Source: Acidimicrobiales bacterium AG-414-N20
GTDB taxonomy: Bacteria; Actinomycetota; Acidimicrobiia; Acidimicrobiales; MedAcidi-G1
Assembly: GCA_003214465.1 (NCBI GenBank)
Contig: QCLO01000001.1
Span: 112,320 to 176,319, forward strand
Length of the DNA: 64,000 nt
Reading direction: 5' to 3'
The notes beneath the pieces are model-generated. The model was not told the origin of the DNA, did not search any database, and saw nothing but the letters and a program-made list of their open reading frames with translations. Each line of letters begins with the position of its first letter. The stretch's first letter is position 1. Made by a program: the position numbers and the translations under genes. This document shows, piece by piece, positions 16,702 through 23,816 of the stretch.

Positions 16702-17886
16702 TCATGTTACACGTAGCCAAGCAATAGGTTGACTGGCTGTTAATCGTTCATCAGGTAAAGCGATCCAGCCCATGAGCTCACCTGAGAAGGGAGAGTGAAT
16801 CTCAGTATTTCCGACGTTTCCAAGTAGTTCACCGTTAGAAACCTTCTGACCAATTTCTAAATTCGAAACAGGCTTAAAAAGTCCAGCAGAAGGGCTAACC
16901 ACGAGTCTGTCCGTTGAGAAGAGGTGCTCACCTTCGTGGCCAACTCCAGATTCATTCTGAGTAGGTGAAGTAGGGGCGATTAAATCAAGTAACTGATCCA
17001 AGTCGCTTGGTTCGTTGATACTTAAACGTTTTGTATTCGGGTCGGCTCGTTTTGTTAGACCGGTAAGTACTTTTCCTGGTCCTATCTCGATAAATGTAGA
17101 GAAGTTCATCGTTAAAAGTGTTGTTAATGTTTGCGTCCATCTCACAGGACTACACAGCTGAGCTGATAGAAGTGCTCTCCACGTTTCTGGGTTTTCATGA
17201 GCCACTCCGTCGACATTGGCTACAACGATTCCAGAGGGAGGTCTTATATCAGTTTTTTCTATCGCTTCAGATAGTTTAAGTCGTGCTGAATTCATTAAGG
17301 GAGTATGAAATGCTCCGGATACCGATAGTTGGGTAACTTTTTTTGCTCCCATTTTTTTTGATAGTTCACTTGCTTTTTCTATCGCTGAATTGGAACCAGC
17401 TATAACGAGTTGACCGGGAGAGTTATAGTTAGCCACCCAAACTTCATCATCAACTTCAGCACATACATCTTCAACGTCACTGTCCTTGAGGCCAAGGACA
17501 GCGGCCATGGTTCCAGGATTTTCTTCAATAGCATTTTTCATCGCATTTCCTCTGATGTTTACAAGTCGTGCTGCATCAAAGAAATCAAGAGCGCCTGACG
17601 CGGTGAGAGCACTATATTCGCCGAGACTGTGCCCTGCATGTCCTGTCGAGTCGAGACCGAGCCGTTCAACAGCGTCGAGGATAAGCATGCTTAATACGAA
17701 TGTAGAAAGTTGGGCGTTTTGTGTTTCGCGTAATAGCTCATCATCCGCATTAATAAGTAAGTCGGCCAAGTCTACATTTGTGGCGTCTGATGCTTCCTCT
17801 ATTAGTTCCCATGAAGGGTGATCCAACCAACTGGATCCCATACCAGAAAATTGTGAGCCCTGACCTGGATATGTAAAGACGATCAT
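16702..17886 (-). CDS. fabD: Malonyl-CoA:ACP transacylase with C-terminal biotinyl/lipoyl-like domain
   Basis: Loads malonate from CoA onto ACP. Residues 1-300 are a regular FabD: YPGQGSQ, catalytic Ser87 in GHSLGEYSAL, His194 in SGAFHTPLM and FIEIGPGKVLTGL. The protein continues to 394 residues. Residues 326-394 look like a barrel-sandwich hybrid, with two similar halves, VVSPSAGLFKPV...GQKVSNGELLG and EIHSPFSGELMGW...TASQPIAWL. The lysine that would carry biotin or lipoate is missing. This extra domain is unusual for FabD. It is the first gene of the cluster. Confidence 0.95.
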   Translation of the reverse strand: MIVFTYPGQGSQFSGMGSSWLDHPSWELIEEASDATNVDLADLLINADDELLRETQNAQLSTFVLSMLILDAVERLGLDSTGHAGHSLGEYSALTASGALDFFDAARLVNIRGNAMKNAIEENPGTMAAVLGLKDSDVEDVCAEVDDEVWVANYNSPGQLVIAGSNSAIEKASELSKKMGAKKVTQLSVSGAFHTPLMNSARLKLSEAIEKTDIRPPSGIVVANVDGVAHENPETWRALLSAQLCSPVRWTQTLTTLLTMNFSTFIEIGPGKVLTGLTKRADPNTKRLSINEPSDLDQLLDLIAPTSPTQNESGVGHEGEHLFSTDRLVVSPSAGLFKPVSNLEIGQKVSNGELLGNVGNTEIHSPFSGELMGWIALPDERLTASQPIAWLRVT

Positions 17887-18122
17887 TTCAACTCCTCTTG
17901 TACAGGATATTTTGCCTTATAAGTGGGAAAAGCGGGTAAAAACATTAAAAAACCTGAAAAGAAGAGTTCTCTACTTATTGCTAAGCCTGCAATTCTGCTA
18001 ATAATTACTGAAAATGTTAAATACTTATTTTTAAGTGCTCTAGTTGTAGTTTTCACAAGAGTGTAAAAATGAAATGCTTATTAGATGGTTTAAGTATTTT
18101 TCTCTCCTAGCTTAAGATAACG
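17887..18122. other. 236-base divergent intergenic region
   Basis: AT-rich gap between the divergent fabD and SDR genes, expected to hold both promoters; I cannot assign them with confidence. A 9-base inverted repeat, AAATACTTA at 18019-18027 and TAAGTATTT at 18091-18099, flanks the centre and may be chance. No reading frame of note. Confidence 0.4.
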
Positions 18123-18923
18123 ATGAAAAGTAATTTGATTTATAACGAAGAACTACTTGCGGGTAAAACTGCTCTTGTAACCGGTGGTGCTAGCGGACTT
18201 GGTCGCTCTATTGCGGTTGGCCTGAGTCAAGTAGGAGCAAACGTAATTATTGTTTCCCGACAAGAAGAAGTGTTGGCCAAAGCAGCGAAAGAGATTTCCG
18301 ACGAAACCGATCGCGAAGTCACTTATGACGTCGTTGATATTCGTGATATCGAGTCAGTTGCTCAATTATCGCAAAGGCATGAAAACATAGACATTCTTGT
18401 GAATAACGCTGGCGGACAGTTTCCTCAAAAAGCTAGAGATTTTACTCCCAATGGTTGGCGTAGCGTGATAGATCTCAACTTGAACGGGACTTGGAACATG
18501 ACGCAAGCATTTGGTAACAAAATGCTTGAAGGGGTTGGGGGGTCAATATGTCAAATAATTGCAACTGTCGGGCGCGGTATTCCTGGAATCGCGCACAGTG
18601 CAAGTGCGCGGGCGGGTGTATTGGAACTAAGTAGGACATTGGCATTCGAGTGGGGTCCAAAAGTGAGAGTTAATTGCGTAGCACCAGGTCAATTTAGAAC
18701 AGAAGCTTTCGACTCCACTTATGAAGATGGAGTGGGGGATGGGTTTGTGGAGCAACCATTGCCTAATATTGGAGATGTTAGAGACATAGCAAACGGAGTA
18801 ATTTTTCTGGTATCCCCTGGTGCACGTTTCATAACAGGAGAGGTTTTATATGTTGATGGAGGTTTAATACTCCAGGGTCCCATGTCAGCACTGCCTGCCG
18901 ACGGGTATCCGGAAAGAGAATGA
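18123..18923 (+). CDS. SDR family oxidoreductase with altered active site
   Basis: A 266-residue Rossmann protein with the cofactor motif TGGASGLG and NNAGGQFPQ, resembling 2,4-dienoyl-CoA reductase and citronellol-type dehydrogenases. Where most SDRs have Tyr-x3-Lys it reads AHSASARAGVLELSRTLAFEW, so both Tyr and Lys are replaced. Dienoyl-CoA reductase-like members are known to lack the Tyr. The closing VLYVDGGLIL is normal. It lies 3 bases before an F420-type oxidoreductase, so the two may share a substrate pathway, perhaps fatty-acid or terpenoid breakdown (inference). Confidence 0.85.
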   Translation: MKSNLIYNEELLAGKTALVTGGASGLGRSIAVGLSQVGANVIIVSRQEEVLAKAAKEISDETDREVTYDVVDIRDIESVAQLSQRHENIDILVNNAGGQFPQKARDFTPNGWRSVIDLNLNGTWNMTQAFGNKMLEGVGGSICQIIATVGRGIPGIAHSASARAGVLELSRTLAFEWGPKVRVNCVAPGQFRTEAFDSTYEDGVGDGFVEQPLPNIGDVRDIANGVIFLVSPGARFITGEVLYVDGGLILQGPMSALPADGYPERE

Positions 18924-18926
18924 GTT

Positions 18927-19850
18927 ATGGACTTCAGGATTTTTATAGAACCTCAGCAGGGAACCACCTATGATCGAATCCTTGCGTTGGCTACACATGC
19001 AGAAAGTCTTGGGTTTAATGGATTTTTCACTTCCGATCACTATCTGAAAATGGGTGCGTCTGATGGATTGCCAGGTCCGACAGATGCTTGGACAACATTG
19101 GCTGGGCTAGCTCGCGATACAAGTAATATCCGCTTAGGTACTTTGGTATCTCCAGTTACTTTTCGACACCTTGGCTCATTAGCTATTAGTGTTGCTCAGA
19201 TCGACCAAATGAGTGAAGGTAGGATTGAACTGGGTTTAGGGGCAGGTTGGTATGAAGAGGAACATAAAGCACAAGGACTACCTTTTCCAGATATTGCTAC
19301 TCGTTTCGATCTGCTTGAAGAATCACTCGAAGTATTGAATGCTATTTGGAATTTAGAAAAAGGGGAATTTTTCAATTTTCAAGGTAAAAGAGTTCAGTTT
19401 GAGAATTCAATGGGGCTACCTAAACCTAAACAGGAACCTGGCCCGCCAATCATAATGGGAGGAATAGGCCAGAGAAGAACTCCTAATCTGGTCGCGAAAT
19501 ATGCATCTGAGTACAACACTCCCTTTGTGTCACCGGATACTTTTGCCTCTCTCGTAGGTGTTGTTAAAGATAAGTGCGTGGAATTAGGCAGGAATCCCAA
19601 GGATCTGATTTATTCATGTGCGCAGGTATTTTGTTGTGGGGATGAAGAAACGATTTTTTCGAAACGCGCTCTTACTATTGGAAGAGAAGTTGGAGAACTG
19701 CGCGTGAATGGATTAGCAGGAACTCCAGACGAAGTAATAAGACGCGCAGAAGAGTTCAAACAAAATGGGTGTGATCGTTTGTACTTACAAATACTTGATG
19801 ACTGTGATCTTGAACATTTAGATCTTGCTGCGGAAATTTTTCTAAATTAG
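18927..19850 (+). CDS. LLM class F420-dependent oxidoreductase
   Basis: Luciferase-like monooxygenase fold protein of 307 residues. Typical blocks are AESLGFNGFFTSDHY, IRLGTLVSPVTFRHLG, GRIELGLGAGWYEEEH and GPPIIMGGIGQRRTPNL. In actinobacteria this subgroup uses the deazaflavin F420 and carries out hydride transfer to varied substrates. The substrate cannot be read from sequence. It is probably co-transcribed with the SDR upstream. A flavin-dependent relative cannot be excluded. Confidence 0.88.
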   Translation: MDFRIFIEPQQGTTYDRILALATHAESLGFNGFFTSDHYLKMGASDGLPGPTDAWTTLAGLARDTSNIRLGTLVSPVTFRHLGSLAISVAQIDQMSEGRIELGLGAGWYEEEHKAQGLPFPDIATRFDLLEESLEVLNAIWNLEKGEFFNFQGKRVQFENSMGLPKPKQEPGPPIIMGGIGQRRTPNLVAKYASEYNTPFVSPDTFASLVGVVKDKCVELGRNPKDLIYSCAQVFCCGDEETIFSKRALTIGREVGELRVNGLAGTPDEVIRRAEEFKQNGCDRLYLQILDDCDLEHLDLAAEIFLN

Positions 19851-19872
19851 ACGGTTGTCTATATGTAAAACT

Positions 19873-20472
19873 TTAAGTTGTTAAGCCATTTATTTGTAAA
19901 CGACGAAGAAAGAATTGAACAGATGGTCCGACAGAAATCAGAAACCACACTGTTCCCCACCCGATAGTTCCGCCTAGAAGTAAACCGACAATCACGCATG
20001 AACCCTCTATGACAGTTCTAGCTTTCCAAATCGCTACACCTCGACGATTAAAAGCTGTCATCAGGCCATCTCGAGGTCCGGGGCCTAGATTTGTTCCGAT
20101 GTAGAATCCAGAACCTAGCGCGACAATAATTGGACCAAAAAGGGTAGCTGTGACTCTTGGAAATAGATCTGTAATCTCACCAAAGATTGACAGAGTAATG
20201 TCGACAACTAAGCCAATTACTAAAACATTTGCGACTGTGCCTATCCCCATTGGTTCCTTTAAAAGAAAAAGGAAAAAGAGGATAATTATTCCGATACAGA
20301 TGATCGTTGTTCCGATGCTTAAAGGGGTTCGTCTGGAAATTCCCTGATGAAAAACTTCCCATGGGGAAACACCAAAATTTCCGACGACCACCAGAGCTAG
20401 GCCGAATCCAAAAAGTATTAATCCGAAAATAAGCCGCGTGAAAAGAAAAAGTGAGGGTTTCGGAAATGACAT
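19873..20472 (-). CDS. YczE/YitT-type integral membrane protein
   Basis: A 199-residue membrane protein with about five hydrophobic helices (residues 9-31, 52-67, 75-95, 108-127 and 150-180). It carries the motif LGPGPRDGLMTAFNRR typical of the YczE family, and GNFGVSPWEVFHQG near the first loop. These proteins are proposed transporters or membrane regulators of unknown substrate. It converges with the F420-type gene and is divergent from the large unknown gene at 20563. Confidence 0.85.
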   Translation of the reverse strand: MSFPKPSLFLFTRLIFGLILFGFGLALVVVGNFGVSPWEVFHQGISRRTPLSIGTTIICIGIIILFFLFLLKEPMGIGTVANVLVIGLVVDITLSIFGEITDLFPRVTATLFGPIIVALGSGFYIGTNLGPGPRDGLMTAFNRRGVAIWKARTVIEGSCVIVGLLLGGTIGWGTVWFLISVGPSVQFFLRRLQINGLTT

Positions 20473-20562
20473 GAATCAATGGTATTGAAAATATCTTCTC
20501 TTCACGATTAGAAGTCCTGGGAGTTATTTGTCTCAGCGTTTGTAATTCATTACTGTTCTTTT

Positions 20563-22164
20563 ATGGCCCCTGATGAAAGATGGCGTAATCCTTTTCTAGC
20601 TCATAGTGAATATGCAATTGCACACGGGTTTTGTGATCAACGAGACAGCACAGATCTTTCTGGTCCGCTACCTGACATTGAAGACAAAAATAAAATTCTT
20701 GATGAAAATGATTGTCAGTATAAGTGGCTTGGGCCAGGCCACTTTGGTGGGCTTATTTCTGGATTGTATCCAGATGGAAAACGAACAATCTGGAGTAATG
20801 GGCGTGAACAAATAGTAAAACTTGACTATGAGACACTTGAAGTATTGAACACCTTTGACCTTTCACACGAACGACCTGACGAATTATTTAGTACTCAATC
20901 CGAGTGGGAGAGTGGTGTTGCTGACTTAGATAATTTTTCTGACGAAGAGCAACTAATTCATAGCGCTATTGGATTAGCTGCTCGTTTTATGACAGGACTA
21001 GACGGCGTTTATTCCTTGTTGGACATCGATCATGTGATGTATTTAGGCCGAAAAGAAGGAGTAGTTGCATATTCCGAGAATGATCCCAGTGACCGTCATT
21101 CAGATTTAATCGAGAAAGCTCGCTGGAATAAGCCAAAAGAAATAGAAGGTTCTTTTGTGGGTATAAACATGACGCCTGATGGGCGTCTCGTATTGTCTAC
21201 GGATCATGGTTGGTTGATTAGTTTGTCCAGAGACTTCACGGATTATGTCGCTGTACAAATTCCCGGCGCTGAAGGTAAGGCCGCTGAACATTGCAAATTG
21301 ATGGAAACGAAGCGAGGTAATACAGGGTATGGGTGGGTACGAACGAGTATGTGTTGCGATGAAGAAGGTGGTATTTACCTTAATTCCTTAGATCACTTAC
21401 ATAGGGTTGTATGGAATGGTAAAAATTTCTCTTTTCTAGATGAGGATGGGGCTTGGAGTTCTGAGTACAGAAATGGAAGTGGTAACGGCTCAGGTACAAC
21501 TCCGTCTCTCATGGGAGATGATCCAAGTGAAGACCGTTTTGTTGTAATAGGAGACGGAGATGATGTTGTTAATATCACGCTTTTTTGGCGAGATTTAATA
21601 CCTGAAGATTGGGAATGTTTGCCAAATGCGCCTTCGCTAAGGATTGCAGGTTTAGGACCGGCAAATATGGGTGACACAAATAGAGATAGCATTCAAACTG
21701 AACAATCAATTACCGTGGCAGGGTACGGGGCGATGGCTGTAAATAATGAACCGAAATTTCGCCCTTCTTGGTTACCGGAACGTGCAAGCAGATTATTGTC
21801 ATTTTTCTTGGGTCACTATCCTTCATTTACACCCTATGGGCTTCATAAATATGAATGGAACCCTGAAAATACTGAATTTACCGAAGCATGGGTAAATAAA
21901 GAAGTTAGCTCACCTAATTCTGTGCCTCAGGTCAGTATCGGAAGCAATGTCGTATACACATGCGGAACGCGTCTGGGTAAATGGACCATAGAGGTGCTGG
22001 ATTGGACTACGGGAGAAAGTCTCGGGTATTGGATAACTGGTGACAGTAGGTTTAACACTCTTGGATCTGGAGTTCAGCTTGATAATGATGGTCGACTAGT
22101 TTTTGGTTCAATTTTTGGAAAGTCTCGGATTTTAAGATTACCGTTCAAGAACATGCACTCATGA
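20563..22164 (+). CDS. Large hypothetical protein, possibly beta-propeller
   Basis: A 533-residue soluble protein with no signal peptide. I do not recognise a family. It is rich in short beta-strand-like repeats ending in Asp-Gly or Gly-Arg turns, for example GLYPDGKRTIWSNGREQIVK, MTPDGRLVLSTDHGWLISL and QLDNDGRLVFGSIFGKSRI, which suggests a propeller of the SMP-30/NHL kind. Full use of the frame and a plain ATG support a real gene. It stands alone between a YczE-type gene and tRNA-Leu. The propeller idea is inference from strand spacing only. Confidence 0.8.
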   Translation: MAPDERWRNPFLAHSEYAIAHGFCDQRDSTDLSGPLPDIEDKNKILDENDCQYKWLGPGHFGGLISGLYPDGKRTIWSNGREQIVKLDYETLEVLNTFDLSHERPDELFSTQSEWESGVADLDNFSDEEQLIHSAIGLAARFMTGLDGVYSLLDIDHVMYLGRKEGVVAYSENDPSDRHSDLIEKARWNKPKEIEGSFVGINMTPDGRLVLSTDHGWLISLSRDFTDYVAVQIPGAEGKAAEHCKLMETKRGNTGYGWVRTSMCCDEEGGIYLNSLDHLHRVVWNGKNFSFLDEDGAWSSEYRNGSGNGSGTTPSLMGDDPSEDRFVVIGDGDDVVNITLFWRDLIPEDWECLPNAPSLRIAGLGPANMGDTNRDSIQTEQSITVAGYGAMAVNNEPKFRPSWLPERASRLLSFFLGHYPSFTPYGLHKYEWNPENTEFTEAWVNKEVSSPNSVPQVSIGSNVVYTCGTRLGKWTIEVLDWTTGESLGYWITGDSRFNTLGSGVQLDNDGRLVFGSIFGKSRILRLPFKNMHS

Positions 22165-22260
22165 TGAGCGAGTAAAAGTTGAGCCGTTACAATGAGTTCG
22201 CTACATAAATAGAACTGAGTAGACCTGAAGCGGTTGGCTTCCTGTTGACTTTAGGTTCTT

Positions 22261-22344
22261 GCCCTGGTGGCGGAATTGGCAGACGCGAAGGATTCAAAAT
22301 CCTTTGGCCGTAAGGTCGTGTGGGTTCAAGTCCCACCCAGGGTA
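22261..22344 (+). tRNA. tRNA-Leu (anticodon CAA)
   Basis: Class II tRNA with acceptor arms GCCCTGG and CCAGGGT (one G-U at the end), a leucine-type D-arm GCGGAATTGGCAGACGC, anticodon loop TTCAAAA giving CAA, a long variable arm and the T-loop GTTCAAGTC. Discriminator A; the CCA end is not encoded. Reads UUG codons. Confidence 0.95.
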
Positions 22345-22353
22345 CTTCTCTTA

Positions 22354-22833
22354 TTAATCATGGGTGCCGAAAACCTTCCCTCCGTATTCGTATATGAATT
22401 TTTCAAGTTCCTCAGGATAGTAGCCTTCGCAGGAAAGTTTCCATGTCCATGCAGTTGCTACGAGAAATGATTCCAATGTTTGGTTCGGCGCAACTAATAC
22501 ACTTTCATTGGCAAATGGTGAGAGTTGTTTTCGATTGAAGTTTTTAAGGTTCGGATTGTATTGAACTATCACTCCACCGGATTCAAGAAAAGCAACTTGT
22601 TCTAGATTGCTAAGTGTGTAATCATAATTTCCACCTTTAGGTGGAATAGGGTAGTGAGGCCCCGAAGTGGGCGGATTTGTTTGCCAAGTTGTTTCTGTGT
22701 TTCCCAACAAGTGAAGACTTGATGCGGGGTCTAATGCTTCCTGACGAGGTGTGTCGCAACCTGTCTTAACAGAGCATGATATTTGCAGAAAGGAAATGCT
22801 ACAGATTGCTAAAATTGAACAAATTTTTCTCAC
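22354..22833 (-). CDS. DUF3105 family lipoprotein
   Basis: A 159-residue protein with a signal peptide ending in the lipobox LQISC, so it should be anchored to the outer face of the membrane. The motif TNPPTSGPHYPIPPKGGNYD, followed by a helix-rich part with ALESGGVIVQYNP-like spacing (LEQVAFLESGGVIVQYNP), is diagnostic for DUF3105, common in actinobacteria and of unknown function. It lies on the minus strand just after tRNA-Leu and is divergent from the 97-residue coiled-coil gene. Confidence 0.88.
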   Translation of the reverse strand: MRKICSILAICSISFLQISCSVKTGCDTPRQEALDPASSLHLLGNTETTWQTNPPTSGPHYPIPPKGGNYDYTLSNLEQVAFLESGGVIVQYNPNLKNFNRKQLSPFANESVLVAPNQTLESFLVATAWTWKLSCEGYYPEELEKFIYEYGGKVFGTHD

Positions 22834-22905
22834 ATTTCAATATTGCCTTGGATAAGCGGTATTTCCTAGATAAATAGAATGAGATTGTTCCCTTAGAATA
22901 ATGTC

Positions 22906-23199
22906 ATGTTTGGAAAGTCTATAGAAAAACGATTATTGGGAGTTTCGCTTCGTATCAACAAAGAAAAAGAAGATCTCCTTGTTGCAGAAGAACAATTGAT
23001 TGCTCTTTTAAATGATGCAGATGAAGCACGCATAAGATCTTTAGTTTCTGAAACACCGCTTTCTGATCATGATCGCAGGGATACTGCAAGACAAGCTGAA
23101 AATATGGAAAGTTATTGTCAGGGAAAACGAAATGAAATTTCCAGATTAGAAGATATGCAAGATCAATTGCTTGACAAATTGAAATTAGAGAATAAGTGA
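22906..23199 (+). CDS. Small coiled-coil protein upstream of the ANTAR regulator
   Basis: A 97-residue, highly charged helical protein: RINKEKEDLLVAEEQLIALL, then DHDRRDTARQAENMESYCQG and EISRLEDMQDQLLDKLKLEN. It looks like two long helices forming a hairpin coiled coil. No catalytic motif. I know no name for it. Its stop overlaps the start of the response regulator (TGATG), so the two are translationally coupled and may act together. Confidence 0.8.
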   Translation: MFGKSIEKRLLGVSLRINKEKEDLLVAEEQLIALLNDADEARIRSLVSETPLSDHDRRDTARQAENMESYCQGKRNEISRLEDMQDQLLDKLKLENK

Positions 23200-23777
23200 T
23201 GGAAAAAATTCGAGTAGTTATAGCGGAAGATGAAGCAATAATTCGTTTAGATTTGCGCGAAACTTTAGAAAATGCAGGCTACGAAGTGGTCGCTGATACA
23301 GGAAGAGGCGATGAGGCAGTGAAACTTGTCAGCGAACATAAACCAGAAGTCGTAATATTGGATATAAAAATGCCGGGTATGGATGGAATCCAAGTAGCAA
23401 GAGAAATCGCAGCAACAGAAGATACGGCTGTTGTTATACTCACTGCGTTTAGCCAACGCGAATTGATCGACGAAGCAGTAGATGCTGGAGCATTGGCGTA
23501 TCTTGTGAAGCCTTACCAACAGAGTGATTTGGTTCCTGCTATTGAAATAGCGCGTCGACGGTATCAAGAAATGCGTGAACTAACCGATCAGGCCAAAACA
23601 CTTGAAGATCGCCTCAAGGCAAGAAAAGTAATTGAAAAAGCTAAAGGTCTACTAATAGATGGTGCTTCATTAAATGAGGATGAAGCGTTTAGATTCATTC
23701 AGACAAGGGCAATGTCTGAAAGGAAAACAATGCTTGAGGTGGCAGAAAAAATAATTTCAGGAGGTCTTCGACCTTAA
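23199..23777 (+). CDS. pdtaR: ANTAR-domain response regulator (PdtaR-like)
   Basis: Two-component output protein that binds RNA and prevents early termination. Receiver domain at residues 1-120 with acidic EDE near position 10, phospho-acceptor Asp55 in VVILDIKMPGMDG, the Thr in VILTAF and Lys in LVKPY. An ANTAR domain fills about residues 125-190 (ARKVIEKAKGLLIDG ... RFIQTRAMSERKTMLEVAE). In Mycobacterium pdtaR also lies just before polA, rpsA, coaE, uvrB and uvrA. The partner kinase is not here. Start ATG 23199; GTG 23196 is possible. Confidence 0.92.
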   Translation: MEKIRVVIAEDEAIIRLDLRETLENAGYEVVADTGRGDEAVKLVSEHKPEVVILDIKMPGMDGIQVAREIAATEDTAVVILTAFSQRELIDEAVDAGALAYLVKPYQQSDLVPAIEIARRRYQEMRELTDQAKTLEDRLKARKVIEKAKGLLIDGASLNEDEAFRFIQTRAMSERKTMLEVAEKIISGGLRP

Positions 23778-23816
23778 TATTAAGCATTTTCATTTCATTA
23801 GGACTAGTGTCAAAAC

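Noticed and set aside
22267..22470. Plus-strand frame starting inside tRNA-Leu(CAA)
   Set aside because: It reads through the tRNA, has no ribosome-binding site and overlaps the DUF3105 gene.
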